A stretch of 64,000 bases of DNA from Paenibacillus mendelii (GCF_024498075.1 NZ_JANHOF010000001.1:1240001-1304000), one strand, 5' to 3'; numbered from the stretch's first letter, positions 26,156-34,742 are shown. The notes: generated by a model not told the origin, from the letters alone. Translations and numbers: made by a program.

Positions 26156-26328
26156 GGCTCTCCCCTACTAGGTGCCGTGCCCTGAATATGTATGGTTTGA
26201 TGCCTCGTAGTGTCCAATAAGAAAAGAAGCAAAGGCGTATTTAACGCAGTCCAGAAGCAATCGAATGTGACTGTACACTGCCGGTTGCAATAGCTATCGA
26301 CCTTCGCAAAGCAGCTGCCGTTAAATAA

Positions 26329-26357
26329 GAATAACTATTGATATTTGTGTAATAATA
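26329..26357 (+). promoter_or_regulatory. Possible forespore (sigma-F/G) promoter of sspH-like gene
   Basis: GAATA at 26329-26333 and an AT-rich TAATAATA about 17 bases downstream, fitting the GNATR/CATNMTA style only loosely. Spore-specific control is expected for this family. The 175 bases before it show nothing else. Confidence 0.35.
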
Positions 26358-26392
26358 CAACGGTGTCATTACAAATGTGGAGGTTGTTTAAC

Positions 26393-26572
26393 ATGAACAC
26401 GCAAAGAGCACAAGAGATCGTCGATTCACCTACCATGATTAACGTGACCTATCAAGGAACAAATATCTATATTCAACATGTTGACGAAAAAACGGAAATG
26501 GCAAGAATCTACCCGCTTGATGAGCCGGAGAAAGAGCTGACGGTGCCTTTACACAACTTAAGTGAGCACTAG
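26393..26572 (+). CDS. sspH: H-type small acid-soluble spore protein
   Basis: A 59-residue protein with the ATG at 26393, nine bases after GGAGG. The family core NTQRAQEIVDSPTMINVTYQ, IYIQHVDEKTEMARIYPLDEPEKEL matches SspH closely. In Bacillus the protein is made in the forespore and found in the spore core. Its presence shows that the organism sporulates. It is a single gene with its own terminator. Confidence 0.92.
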   Translation: MNTQRAQEIVDSPTMINVTYQGTNIYIQHVDEKTEMARIYPLDEPEKELTVPLHNLSEH

Positions 26573-26578
26573 ATATGC

Positions 26579-26610
26579 AAAAGTCGTCTTATAAAGGGAC
26601 GACTTTTTTT
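26579..26610 (+). terminator. Terminator of sspH
   Basis: AAAAGTCGTC/GACGACTTTT stem running into a T-run, seven bases after the stop. Confidence 0.85.
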
Positions 26611-26649
26611 ATATGAATATATCCATCAAAACGAAAGGAAGGTATGAAC

Positions 26650-26871
26650 ATGAATAACGTTCCAAAGCTTCTTTTGGGGGCCGGAGTCGTATTAATTATC
26701 GTTGCTCTGATCTGGATGTTCCTCGGTCGGTTTATGAATCTAGGCCGGCTGCCAGGCGATGTGGCCGTTGAGAAAGGTAATTTCAAGGTTTACTTCCCAA
26801 TTGTGACTTGTATCGTAATAAGCGTCGTTCTTTCGTTGATTATGTATGTCGTACGCTTATTTATGAAATAA
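26650..26871 (+). CDS. DUF2905 family membrane protein
   Basis: A 73-residue two-helix membrane protein. The family motif FLGRFMNLGRLPGDVAVEKGNFKVYFPIVT lies between helix 1 (LLLGAGVVLIIVALIW) and helix 2 (CIVISVVLSLIMYVV). The ATG at 26650 is seven bases after AAAGGAAGG; the ATG two codons earlier lies too close to it. The function is unknown; the family is widespread, often near ruv genes, but not here. Confidence 0.85.
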   Translation: MNNVPKLLLGAGVVLIIVALIWMFLGRFMNLGRLPGDVAVEKGNFKVYFPIVTCIVISVVLSLIMYVVRLFMK

Positions 26872-27050
26872 ATTCCGGAAATTCATCCATGTCCGATCAT
26901 CAAGCGCTAGGAATGCTTCCGGCTGGACCGAATGACCTCTGCGCACAGCACAAACAAAGAAAAAGCCGGGCCGCAAGGGCACCGACTGCGTGAAAGGCTG
27001 CTTTACATAAGAAATTCCAGACTTTTCGTGAAAATGAAGGGCACAGTGAA

Positions 27051-27482
27051 TCAAAGAGCTTCAAGAGCAGCCTTATATTTATTATAATCTTCTTCCGGAA
27101 GATCCCCGTTTAGCTGCACAAGAACATTACCATGAGCGATGGTCCAAGAAAACAATATGGCTGAACTTTTTCCTAGCTCATCATAGTAATTCTTCATTTC
27201 CTTCAAGTCTTTCTCTTTGTCGTAGATTAAAATACGACCGCCGGAGTCGTCACCTAAGGATGGAATGATGAATCGAACAGCTTCCTTTGGCTTCATTGGT
27301 GCTATACCGAAGTCATCTTTTGTCATTTTGCGCGGTTCATCGGCAGCAAGCCCCGCATCTTTAAAGGCTTTGATTACATCATCGGTAGATATAGCTTTCG
27401 TCGATGAATCCCCTGCACAACCAGTTAAACCAACAACTATGAGAATATAAAACAAAATAATCGATAAACGCTTCAAGCACAT
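27051..27482 (-). CDS. Lipoprotein of unknown function
   Basis: A 143-residue protein with lipobox LTGC after a hydrophobic stretch (LSIILFYILIVVG). The mature part is helical and soluble (STDDVIKAFKDAGLAADEPRKM, YDKEKDLKEMKNYYDELGK). An AAAGGGGAGAG site precedes both the ATG at 27482 and a TTG two codons later; either could be used. It resembles small Bacillus lipoproteins with a DUF-type domain, but I do not recognise the family. Confidence 0.7.
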   Translation of the reverse strand: MCLKRLSIILFYILIVVGLTGCAGDSSTKAISTDDVIKAFKDAGLAADEPRKMTKDDFGIAPMKPKEAVRFIIPSLGDDSGGRILIYDKEKDLKEMKNYYDELGKSSAILFSWTIAHGNVLVQLNGDLPEEDYNKYKAALEAL

Positions 27483-27622
27483 CTCTCCCCTTTTACATAT
27501 CCTGCTATTCTACTATAGATGTCACCATTTGGAGATAGATAGTAATAGAGAACGATGAATATGATTCGATTATTGAAGCAAAATAAGATGTCTCTCCAAA
27601 CAAATCCAAGGGAGTGTTGAAT

Positions 27623-27781
27623 GTGCGCGAAGGATTGATTCCTGCTGTTCTTGGAACCGTGGTATCTGCTTCCGGTGCAACACTGCTTAAAAGCAAGTAC
27701 AAACTTGTTGGTACTGGTGTTCTGGGCTTTGGTCTTGCCCACATTGTGCTCGGCACAATAGATTTGATCGAACATCGGTAG
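27623..27781 (+). CDS. 52-residue hydrophobic protein
   Basis: The GTG at 27623 is eight bases after AAGGGAG. The protein has two hydrophobic segments (LIPAVLGTVVSASGATLL and VGTGVLGFGLAHIVLGTIDLI) separated by KSKYK, so it is a likely two-helix membrane hairpin. I recall similar short proteins in Bacillus genomes with no assigned function. It is too short for standard callers. Confidence 0.6.
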   Translation: MREGLIPAVLGTVVSASGATLLKSKYKLVGTGVLGFGLAHIVLGTIDLIEHR

Positions 27782-28189
27782 GTTTGGCGAGGCATTTGAG
27801 GGGGTATGGGTATGAGCCTCCCCTTCCCTAAGATTTGGAAGCTTTTCCGAGCAATGACTCATCCGATCCGATTTATCCATACCCGATTGCTACCTACCTC
27901 GCAATCTGAGGGATAATACAGCTGACAGCCAGCCGCTATCTGATGCATGTGTGCATATTGATGAAATTGTATGGACCACGCCGCTATAATGAGTTAAGGG
28001 ACTGCTGCATGCAGTCCCTTTTCTAGTTCCATCAACTATGAAACGGGATGATTCTCGTCCTCATGTGTAAGGTAACGGGTCTTCATGATTCCATCCCATC
28101 TCAATTTTTCAATTATATGCAACAATATGGACAGTGTCTGCGTCTGAAGGGTACATACGTATGACAAACAATTCTAAGAGGTGATATCC
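27782..28189. other. Gene-free stretch with one orphan terminator
   Basis: No gene is supported. It holds a terminator-like hairpin at 27996-28020 preceded by a TATAAT at 27985-27990, and the leader of the SLH gene. No clear sigma-A promoter for that gene was found. Confidence 0.4.
27996..28024 (+). terminator. Orphan terminator-like hairpin
   Basis: AAGGGACTGC/GCAGTCCCTT 10-bp stem with a 5-base loop, then TTCT. The nearest upstream gene on this strand ends over 200 bases away. Confidence 0.65.
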
Positions 28190-29188
28190 ATGAGAAAAAG
28201 ACTGTTTCTCTCCGCCGTGATTATGCTGCTTGTACTTGCCGTCGGACAGAACGTTTGGGCGTTCTCGGATACGAAGAATGATCCGAATGAAGCGAAGATT
28301 AACGAGCTGCAGAAGCAGGGCATTGTAACCGGTGATAAGGACGGATCGTTCAAGCCGCAGGATAAGCTGACCTATGCCGCAGGCGTATCAATGATCGTTA
28401 AAGGTCTAGGTCTGAATATCGACAATCTGAGATTCATCAAGAAGCCGGAAGCTAGCGATTACTTCACAAAGGCTAAGGACGGCGCATGGTATTCCGATGC
28501 CTTCATCATCGCCTACCATAACAATCTGGATATCGATAAGGATGTCGATCCTTCAGCATTTATGACACGAGAGCAGTTTGCCCATCATTTATTCCAAGGG
28601 ATCTTGAAGAAGGGCGATTATGCGTTCATCCAAATTTATATGGAGCTTAAGGATGAGGCTGATGTAACGCCTGCTTATATGGAAAGCATTCAAAAACTGC
28701 TCATTACAAAGATTGCTGAGCTCGATAAGAACAATAAGTTCTATCCGAAGGAAACCATTAAGCGCGGTGAAGCTGCAGCATGGCTCCATGATGCCATCTT
28801 GTTTGTGAAAGATCAGGCTTTGAAGCCGGATCCTGGCATTGAGCCAGAGCCATTCCCGTACACTGATATGAAGCTCACTACAAAAGCCGTGAATGATCAA
28901 ATTCAAGAAGTAACCGTATCCGCTATGGCGCCGCATCCTGGCTACGGCATGCGGATTGCTTCCATCACATTTGACGGCGATCAGGCCATCATCCAGATTG
29001 AAGCCGTTCATCCGGAAGAAGATCGCATGTACCCGCAAGTCATCACCGAAGTCAAAGCGACGACTTATGTCGCCTCAAGCTACAAGCCGGTCCTCAGCCA
29101 GACCGGGGCCTCGACAGACGGTTCGGATGCGGTGGATAATTCTTCATCAGCGCCGGCAGTGATCGATCCTGGCATGAAAGCACAATAA
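28190..29188 (+). CDS. Secreted S-layer-homology (SLH) domain protein
   Basis: A 332-residue exported protein. The ATG at 28190 follows AAGAGGTG; the signal peptide is MRKRLFLSAVIMLLVLAVGQNVWA. One clear SLH repeat (FSDTKNDPNEAKINELQKQGIVTGDKDGSFKPQDKLTYAAG) is followed by weaker repeats (WYSDAFIIAYHNNLDI; FMTREQFAHHLFQGI; FYPKETIKRGEAAAWLH). The C-terminal third is a beta-rich domain (VNDQIQEVTVSAMAPHPGYGMRIASITFDGDQ) resembling a protease-complex inhibitor fold. It is probably anchored to wall polymers by its SLH region. It stands alone between two terminators. Confidence 0.85.
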   Translation: MRKRLFLSAVIMLLVLAVGQNVWAFSDTKNDPNEAKINELQKQGIVTGDKDGSFKPQDKLTYAAGVSMIVKGLGLNIDNLRFIKKPEASDYFTKAKDGAWYSDAFIIAYHNNLDIDKDVDPSAFMTREQFAHHLFQGILKKGDYAFIQIYMELKDEADVTPAYMESIQKLLITKIAELDKNNKFYPKETIKRGEAAAWLHDAILFVKDQALKPDPGIEPEPFPYTDMKLTTKAVNDQIQEVTVSAMAPHPGYGMRIASITFDGDQAIIQIEAVHPEEDRMYPQVITEVKATTYVASSYKPVLSQTGASTDGSDAVDNSSSAPAVIDPGMKAQ

Positions 29189-29189
29189 G

Positions 29190-29244
29190 ACAAACGAGAA
29201 CCCTTAGAGCGCCGTATCGGCTTTCTCTAAGGGTTCTCGTTTGT
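29190..29244 (+). terminator. Perfect 20-bp terminator after the SLH gene
   Basis: Arms 29190-29209 and 29225-29244 are fully complementary, starting one base after the stop codon. Confidence 0.85.
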
Positions 29245-29375
29245 CCAGGCACTCTTTCCCATTTATATCCGCTGGCGCCATTTCAGGCGGTATCAGCGCC
29301 GCGAGCACGGCTCTACGCCATATTCATCCTCCCGGCCCTTCCTTCTAGCGGTTACATAAGCGTTTAACGAACCTG

Positions 29376-30083
29376 TTATTCCAGATCCGCAGCCACTTCA
29401 AGGCTAGCCAGCGACGGGATACACCAATCGATTTCCGGGCTGCCGATCCGTCTTAAGAATGCGTTCGTTCGGGAGAACGGACGGCTGCCGAAGAAGCCTC
29501 GATGCGCGGCGAATGGACTCGGATGCGGTGAAGCAATGATACAATGGCGGTCCGTATCGATCGAAGCCGCTTTCTCCTGCGCATGCTTACCCCATAGTAT
29601 GAAGACGACTGGCCGCTCCCGTTCGTTTAACGACATGACGACAGCATCCGTGAATCTCTCCCAGCCATTCCCCTGATGAGATGCCGCTAATCCTGCTTCT
29701 ACGGTCAGCACATTGTTCAGCAGCAGAACGCCCTGCTTCGCCCATGGCAGCAGATGACCGTGATCCGGTATTGGACATCCTAAATCTTCTTTAAGCTCTT
29801 TAAATATATTTTGGAGCGACGGTGGAGACTTCACACCCGGTTGTACGGAGAAGCTAAATCCATGGGCTTGACCTGGACCATGATAGGGGTCCTGGCCCAA
29901 TATGACAACACGCGTATCCTCATAGGACGTATAATGGAGCGCATTAAAAATATCATGCATATTAGGGTAAACTGTTTTATGACGATACTGTTCAGCCAAA
30001 AAAGCACGCAGTTCTTTATAATAAGTCTGCTCCAGTTCCTGGTTTAATACAGATGCCCAATCATTCTTAAAAATTACACTCAT
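29376..30083 (-). CDS. ung: Uracil-DNA glycosylase, family 1
   Basis: A 235-residue repair enzyme that removes uracil from DNA. The catalytic water-activating motif [13 protein letters not shown] holds D65, the uracil pocket includes [12 protein letters not shown], and the DNA-intercalating loop [19 protein letters not shown] contains the catalytic His. The ATG at 30083 has GCAGGAGGG upstream; the open frame extends 14 codons further without a site. Length and motifs are complete. It is a single gene, divergent from the YitT-family gene. Confidence 0.96.
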   Translation of the reverse strand: MSVIFKNDWASVLNQELEQTYYKELRAFLAEQYRHKTVYPNMHDIFNALHYTSYEDTRVVILGQDPYHGPGQAHGFSFSVQPGVKSPPSLQNIFKELKEDLGCPIPDHGHLLPWAKQGVLLLNNVLTVEAGLAASHQGNGWERFTDAVVMSLNERERPVVFILWGKHAQEKAASIDTDRHCIIASPHPSPFAAHRGFFGSRPFSRTNAFLRRIGSPEIDWCIPSLASLEVAADLE

Positions 30084-30131
30084 TATGTACCCTCCTGCAG
30101 CGGTGACGGCTTCCTTCCAACACAAAAAACG

Positions 30132-30153
30132 CTTTTCCGCCGGAACGGAAAAG
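30132..30153 (-). promoter_or_regulatory. Terminator-like hairpin upstream of ung
   Basis: CTTTTCCG/CGGAAAAG stem with a 6-base loop. On the minus strand it runs into GCGTTTTTTG, 50 bases before the ung start and with no gene upstream on that strand. It may act as an attenuator or be a stray stem. Confidence 0.35.
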
Positions 30154-30266
30154 AGTCGTGGACATGCACGTCTTATCTATAAAAGTATCATATCGCAATG
30201 GTGTTTCGATGTCACGCGATTAATCGCACACCTGAATACGCATTCTAAATTTGAACCGTTGAAAAC

Positions 30267-30295
30267 TTGTCACATCTGCCAGGAAAGAGTAAAGT
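30267..30295 (+). promoter_or_regulatory. Possible sigma-A promoter of the YitT-family gene
   Basis: TTGTCA at 30267-30272, a 17-base spacer, TAAAGT at 30290-30295; 30 bases before the start codon. Confidence 0.45.
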
Positions 30296-30325
30296 GAATA
30301 GTATTAAACCGATAGGAGTTCTGTA

Positions 30326-31192
30326 ATGGCTAAAAAACACAAGAAACTGACACTCTGGGATTATTTTGTACGATTCTTTTTCATTACTCTCGGGGCTGTC
30401 ATGATGGCAGTCGCACTCGAAGTTTTCCTTGTCCCCAACGAAGTTATCGACGGAGGTATCACAGGGATCTCCATCGTTGTATCGTCTGTAACCGGCCTGC
30501 CGTTAGGTCTATTCATCTTTATTCTTAACGTACCGTTCCTTCTGATTGGATACAAGCAGATCGGTAAAACCTTCGCCTTCTCTACCCTGTATGGGATTAT
30601 TGTCATGTCTTCTATGACCGCTTACCTCCACCACGTTGAACCGTTTACGAACGAGAAAATATTAGCTGTATTATTCGGCGGACTAATACTTGGCTTCGGC
30701 ATCGGCTTGGTGCTGCGATATGGCGGATCCCTGGATGGCTCCGAAATCGTAGCGATACTCATCTCCAAGAAAACCAGGATGCCCGTTGGTCAAATCATAT
30801 TGATCTTCAATGTGTTTATCTTCGCAGTAGCAGGCTTCGTCTTCGGATGGGATTCGGCCATGTATTCCATCTTTACGTTCTACATTGCCTCTAAAGTGAT
30901 GGATATCGTCGTCGAGGGCTTGAATGAATCCAAATCGGTCACGATTATATCCAGTGATTTTGAAGAAATATCCGAGACCATCATGGAGCGCTTGGGACGG
31001 AATACGACGTTTCTCCATGCAAGAGGCGGCTACAGCAAAGAGGATACGCAGGTCATCTACTGTGTCGTGACGCGTCTAGAGGTCGCCAAGCTGAAAGCCA
31101 TCGTGCAGGAGATTGATGCCAACGCCTTTATTGCAATCGAGCATGTGTCCGATGTGCTCGGTGGTAACTTTGAGAAATCTTCTATTCATTAA
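30326..31192 (+). CDS. YitT family membrane protein (YitT_membrane + DUF2179)
   Basis: A 288-residue protein. About five or six helices fill residues 15-200, with PNEVIDGGITGISIV and LRYGGSLDGSEIVAILISKKT typical of the family. The C-terminal soluble domain (ESKSVTIISSDFEEISETIMERLGRNTTFLHARGGYSKEDTQVIYCVVTRLE) is DUF2179. The family has several paralogs per genome in Bacilli and no settled function. AGGAG precedes the ATG. It is a single gene with a terminator after it. Confidence 0.9.
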   Translation: MAKKHKKLTLWDYFVRFFFITLGAVMMAVALEVFLVPNEVIDGGITGISIVVSSVTGLPLGLFIFILNVPFLLIGYKQIGKTFAFSTLYGIIVMSSMTAYLHHVEPFTNEKILAVLFGGLILGFGIGLVLRYGGSLDGSEIVAILISKKTRMPVGQIILIFNVFIFAVAGFVFGWDSAMYSIFTFYIASKVMDIVVEGLNESKSVTIISSDFEEISETIMERLGRNTTFLHARGGYSKEDTQVIYCVVTRLEVAKLKAIVQEIDANAFIAIEHVSDVLGGNFEKSSIH

Positions 31193-31274
31193 GCCAGGTT
31201 GCACTCCAAACCAATGCGACCGCTAACGCTTCTCCAGAAACATTCTTCCATATCATATACGATTCTTAAGCAAG

Positions 31275-31304
31275 GAGGATGCTCGGTTCGAGCATCCTCT
31301 TTTG
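31275..31304 (+). terminator. Terminator after the YitT-family gene
   Basis: GAGGATGCTCG/CGAGCATCCTC, an 11-bp perfect stem with a 3-base loop, then TTTTG. Confidence 0.85.
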
Positions 31305-31569
31305 ATGTACGCACATAATGGAGCTTCCATGCGCAGCACATACCCCAAGCCTCACGCCGCAGGGCTACATAAACTCTACTGGATGTATCTGTATTTGAGC
31401 ACCAGGATCAGCCCGATCCAACTTGTTTCTGCTACTATACCCAACCGAGTTTATAAATACTTGAGCATGATACGTCCACCTCTGCGGGAGCCGATTATCC
31501 ATCTGGCTCCTCTCACGCATTGTAGGAATCGGGGGATGCCGAGCATTGTATATTAGATCCTGCGATAAT
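31305..31569. other. Gene-free stretch between converging transcripts
   Basis: No gene is supported; the one open frame lacks a ribosome site and codon structure. A small stem GGAGCC (31487-31492)/GGCTCC (31505-31510) is present. Nothing else was seen. Confidence 0.4.
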
Positions 31570-31592
31570 GAAAAAAAGCCCTGGAGGGCTTA
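31570..31592 (-). terminator. Terminator of the tRNA operon
   Basis: AGCCCT/AGGGCT stem with a 2-base spacer, followed by seven T on the minus strand, 70 bases after tRNA-Leu. Confidence 0.7.
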
Positions 31593-31662
31593 ATTACCTC
31601 AGGACTCTTTATGTACGTTGATTACATGCTAACACTTGCGTTATGTGTATAAAACGAGTAAT

Positions 31663-31747
31663 GCCGAGGACGGGGGTCGAACCCGTACGGTAGTCACCTA
31701 CCGCAGGATTTTAAGTCCTGTGCGTCTGCCAATTCCGCCACCCCGGC
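31663..31747 (-). tRNA. tRNA-Leu (TAA)
   Basis: An 85-base class II tRNA. The acceptor stem is GCCGGGG/CCTCGGC, the D-arm is intact, the anticodon loop reads CTTAAAA (TAA), and the long variable arm is GGTAGGTGACTACC. CCA is not encoded. It is the last gene of the three-tRNA operon. Confidence 0.94.
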
Positions 31748-31769
31748 ATGATGATGACGTTTGTGAGAA

Positions 31770-31846
31770 TGGTGGGCCCTGAGGGACTCGAACCCCCGAC
31801 CAATCGGTTATGAGCCGACCGCTCTAACCAACTGAGCTAAGGGCCC
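31770..31846 (-). tRNA. tRNA with CAT anticodon, probably tRNA-Ile2 (lysidine type)
   Basis: A 77-base tRNA with encoded CCA and anticodon loop CTCATAA. It differs from the initiator next to it. Acceptor positions C4-G69 and C5-G68 are the pairs known to be recognised by lysidine synthetase TilS, and the D-arm resembles known Ile2 genes, so Ile2 is preferred over elongator Met. Confidence 0.85.
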
Positions 31847-31871
31847 TAAAGAATGAATCGATAGGTTGGGT

Positions 31872-31948
<77 letters not shown>

Positions 31949-31992
31949 AAAGTACCATTTCATCAACACGTCATTGAATGGCGACAAAATTA

Positions 31993-32022
31993 AATATACT
32001 ACAGGTAGGATGCGAAAGTCAA
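31993..32022 (-). promoter_or_regulatory. Sigma-A promoter of the tRNA operon
   Basis: Minus strand TTGACT (32022-32017), an 18-base spacer, TATATT (31998-31993); 45 bases before tRNA-fMet. Confidence 0.75.
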
Positions 32023-32037
32023 CCTGTTTTTTTAAAA

Positions 32038-32202
32038 TTATGGCATAAATCTCACGCCGTACCGCCCCTTGCGAGATTGGAAGACTTCGATCTCCCGGGG
32101 GCATTCATAACCGTACACCCACCAATCGTTCTCCATTCGTTGCACCAGACAGCCCGCCTGAAATTTAGTTTCATACAATCTGACCCAATATACCCAATTC
32201 AT
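32038..32202 (-). CDS. 54-residue aromatic-rich protein
   Basis: The ATG at 32202 is eight bases after GGAGGG. The protein begins MNWVYWVRLYETKFQAGCLVQ and contains ENDWWVYGYECPREIEVFQSRKGRYGVRFMP, unusually rich in Trp and Tyr, with two Cys. No signal peptide. The family is not known to me. Its stop lies 16 bases before the -35 of the tRNA operon promoter. Confidence 0.6.
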   Translation of the reverse strand: MNWVYWVRLYETKFQAGCLVQRMENDWWVYGYECPREIEVFQSRKGRYGVRFMP

Positions 32203-32272
32203 GACGAATCCCTCCATCGCCGTTTTGCTTAGATTACCCCATTGATGGCAAATGCAAGCATTCCTCATGAAG

Positions 32273-32312
32273 AAAAAACTCTGCGTTATGCACATTCATG
32301 CATAACACAGAG
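32273..32312 (-). terminator. Terminator of the MacAB-like/solute-binding operon
   Basis: CTCTG..GTTATGCA paired with TGCATAAC..CAGAG (one mismatch each side), followed by six T on the minus strand, eight bases after the solute-binding gene stop. Confidence 0.8.
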
Positions 32313-32320
32313 CACTTAGG

Positions 32321-33853
32321 TTATTCAGCGTATACTTGGGTTGAAACATTGCCTTCTATCGGATTAAGCGTTCCATTCGGATTGTCTTTGATTTTCTTGA
32401 GGATTGCGTTACCCTTCGTTTCCCATTCCTTAAGAGCGTTCTCAGTCGTCTTCTTGCCCTCAATCACTTCTTGGAACAGCTGTTGACCGATATAACGGGC
32501 TTCATCAATACCCGGCTTCTCACGATACAGCTTCTCCGTATCCGTGCTGGAAGGCGGAACTGGCTTCAGCTTGTAGAATGCTTCGATGTTGAAATCTTGA
32601 CCTTCTCTAAGCTTAAGCATCGATTTGCGCGATACCATCTCGTACATGCTGCGGGATTTCAGCTTCGCCCATTCCTTGCCATTGTTGAAGGCAATGAAAT
32701 TCCACGCATCTTCGCTATTGGATGCTTTCGCATTAATGCCCATCAGGCTGCTCAAGTACACGTTCCCGCCGATACCTGGATTATCTGTATGCTGCGGCAT
32801 TGTGACAACATCCCAATCGACGGAAGGAATTTTGCTGTTTTTCGCGTTCTGGTCCTTCGCCCGTGTCAGCTCCGTTACATAATCATAGCCGCCAATGGTC
32901 ATGGCAACTCTGCCATTGATGAACAAATCGCCTTGGTACGGGTTAAACACACGCTTGCCGTTTCCGGGTTCATCCATCCCGCTGTTGATGTCTTGACTTG
33001 TAGGCACAATCTTTTCTTTATATATAGAAGACATCGTTGTAAATACTTTAGCCCACTGTGGCGAATTGACCGTCATTTTCTCGCCCTTGTCATCATAAAC
33101 CTTCAGCTGGAGTGCTGGCAGGTAGCTGTTCTGCATATCCCAGAACGGATCTCCGCCCCAGCGGCCGAACGATAGGCCGAATGTACGCTTCGCGCCTTCA
33201 CCCTTGGAAACCAGCTTAGCCTTGGCCAATACATCCTCCCACATCATGTCGTCTGTCGGAGGCGCAACGCCCATATCGGTAAAGATCTTCTTATTATAGT
33301 ATAAGGCCGAGGAGTTAAAGGTCGGCGTCAGCGCATAGATCGAATTGTCGCCTGCTTCCTTGATGCCATCGATAACTGCAGGAACGAAATCCTCGATGTC
33401 GAACTCGTTCTCTTGTATAAGCGGATCCAGCTGTTTCAGCATATTATCCTGGACTAGACGCTTCAAATAGCTTGAGTTGGAATCCAGAACGACCACGTCA
33501 ACCGGATTTTTGCCATTCAGCATCTCGGTCAGATTCTTGTAAGGATCGGGCTGCGTGTTCGGTTTGCCCTCCTCCTGCTCCTGGAAACGCATGTCGTCAT
33601 AATTCACAGCGCCGACAATTTGAATATCCAGCTCAGGATGGAGCAGCTCATAGCCATCCGTATACAGCTGACGGAGATACTGCTCATTATCCGGGCTTGA
33701 ATAAACAAAGCCGATGCGCAGCACGCGTTTCTCTGCGCTGCTATCGCCGTCTCCCTTGCTGCAGGCAGCCAGCAGCGATCCCATCAAAGTAAGCGACAAG
33801 CACAACGCAGCGCCCTTACGCATCATGGAACCAAATGTTGATTTCTTCTTCAT
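32321..33853 (-). CDS. Solute-binding lipoprotein, ABC importer family 1 type, in an exporter operon
   Basis: A 510-residue lipoprotein: signal ending in lipobox LLAAC (Cys31), then two lobes of the sugar-type solute-binding fold. Markers are VVVLDSNSSYLKRLVQDNMLKQLDPLI, YALTPTFNSSALYYNKKIF (hinge and ligand region) and GRVAMTIGGYDYVTELT. Such proteins normally deliver ligands to MalFG-type importers, but no importer permease is in the window. Here it is the last gene of an operon encoding a MacAB-like exporter, eight bases after the second ATPase. It may instead sense or capture a ligand for the exporter. GGAGGGG precedes the ATG; a terminator follows. Confidence 0.88.
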   Translation of the reverse strand: MKKKSTFGSMMRKGAALCLSLTLMGSLLAACSKGDGDSSAEKRVLRIGFVYSSPDNEQYLRQLYTDGYELLHPELDIQIVGAVNYDDMRFQEQEEGKPNTQPDPYKNLTEMLNGKNPVDVVVLDSNSSYLKRLVQDNMLKQLDPLIQENEFDIEDFVPAVIDGIKEAGDNSIYALTPTFNSSALYYNKKIFTDMGVAPPTDDMMWEDVLAKAKLVSKGEGAKRTFGLSFGRWGGDPFWDMQNSYLPALQLKVYDDKGEKMTVNSPQWAKVFTTMSSIYKEKIVPTSQDINSGMDEPGNGKRVFNPYQGDLFINGRVAMTIGGYDYVTELTRAKDQNAKNSKIPSVDWDVVTMPQHTDNPGIGGNVYLSSLMGINAKASNSEDAWNFIAFNNGKEWAKLKSRSMYEMVSRKSMLKLREGQDFNIEAFYKLKPVPPSSTDTEKLYREKPGIDEARYIGQQLFQEVIEGKKTTENALKEWETKGNAILKKIKDNPNGTLNPIEGNVSTQVYAE

Positions 33854-33860
33854 ACGGTTT

Positions 33861-34736
33861 TTACCCCTCCAATGATTTTGGCTGCGTAATAATAATACGC
33901 TCGCCGTCGAATTCCATTGACGCTTTATCTGTAATCTGTAAAGCGCTCAAGTAAACCTTTGGTATTTGCAGACGACCAACGCGGTCGACAACAACATATT
34001 CTTCGTGGGCGCTGTTGATTCCGGCTTGCAGCCCGCTGCCCTCCGCATCCAAATTCGGATTGCGTTTAATAAACTCGGTGCTGGTCAGTCCATCCCGAAT
34101 GGCCACCACCCGGTCCACTTTCCCGGCTAAAGACAAATCATGCGTTACGATCACGATCGTAATTCCGATCTCTCTGTTAAGCCGGCGGAAGATGTCCATG
34201 ATCATATCCGATGTCCGTGTATCGACTGAGCCCGTCGGCTCATCGGCTAGAAGCAGCTTAGGGCGATTGGAGAGCGAGATCGCAATGGCAACCCGCTGCT
34301 GCTCGCCACCCGAAAGCTGATGCAGCTTGTTATGCATGCGGTCCTTCAAGCCGACCCAATCCAGCAGCTGCTTGGCATATGCCCGGTCCAGCTTAGAGGA
34401 GAGCATCATCGGCATCTCAACATTCTCTAAAGCAGTCAAATAAGGAAGCAGGTTGCGCGCATTGTTCTGCCATATAAAACCGACCGTGTCACGCTTGTAT
34501 TCGACAAGCTGCTCATCTGTAATCTTGAGCAGATCCCAGGGGCCGACACTCACGGTACCGGCGGAGGGGCGGTCCAGCCCCCCCAGGATGTTAAGCAAGG
34601 TCGATTTGCCGCTGCCGCTGTTGCCGATAATCGCCATCATCTCGCCATCCTGCACCGACAGGTTAAGTCCCTGCAGAGCAACGACCTCGAGATCGTCCGA
34701 TTTGTATATTTTTACAAGTCCTTCGCATTCTATCAT
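33861..34736 (-). CDS. MacB/LolD-type ABC ATPase fused to an AbrB-like C-terminal domain
   Basis: A 291-residue protein. Residues 1-220 are a complete ATPase: Walker A GNSGSGKST (38-46), Q90, signature LSGGEQQ (141-147), Walker B LLLADEP (161-167), H199. Residues 246-285 (VVVDRVGRLQIPKVYL, then MEFDGERIIITQP) read like one swapped-hairpin unit of the AbrB/MazE/SpoVT fold, where (V)D-x-x-GRxxIPxxxR is the mark. The arm joining them is about 25 residues. It starts seven bases after the permease stop. The fusion could link transporter activity to dimerisation or to DNA or ligand binding; this is inference. Confidence 0.85.
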   Translation of the reverse strand: MIECEGLVKIYKSDDLEVVALQGLNLSVQDGEMMAIIGNSGSGKSTLLNILGGLDRPSAGTVSVGPWDLLKITDEQLVEYKRDTVGFIWQNNARNLLPYLTALENVEMPMMLSSKLDRAYAKQLLDWVGLKDRMHNKLHQLSGGEQQRVAIAISLSNRPKLLLADEPTGSVDTRTSDMIMDIFRRLNREIGITIVIVTHDLSLAGKVDRVVAIRDGLTSTEFIKRNPNLDAEGSGLQAGINSAHEEYVVVDRVGRLQIPKVYLSALQITDKASMEFDGERIIITQPKSLEG

Positions 34737-34742
34737 GACCGC

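Noticed and set aside
25612..26232. A 206-codon open frame on the minus strand
   Set aside because: Antisense to the crystallin-like gene, which has repeated fold motifs, a ribosome site and a terminator; the minus frame has none.
31302..31556. An 84-codon frame before the tRNA operon terminator
   Set aside because: No ribosome site, no recognisable protein features, and it starts within the YitT-gene terminator.
31770..31846. Elongator tRNA-Met
   Set aside because: The anticodon is CAT, but the C4-G69/C5-G68 pairs and the overall sequence fit the lysidine-modified Ile2 better; a TilS-based check would settle it.
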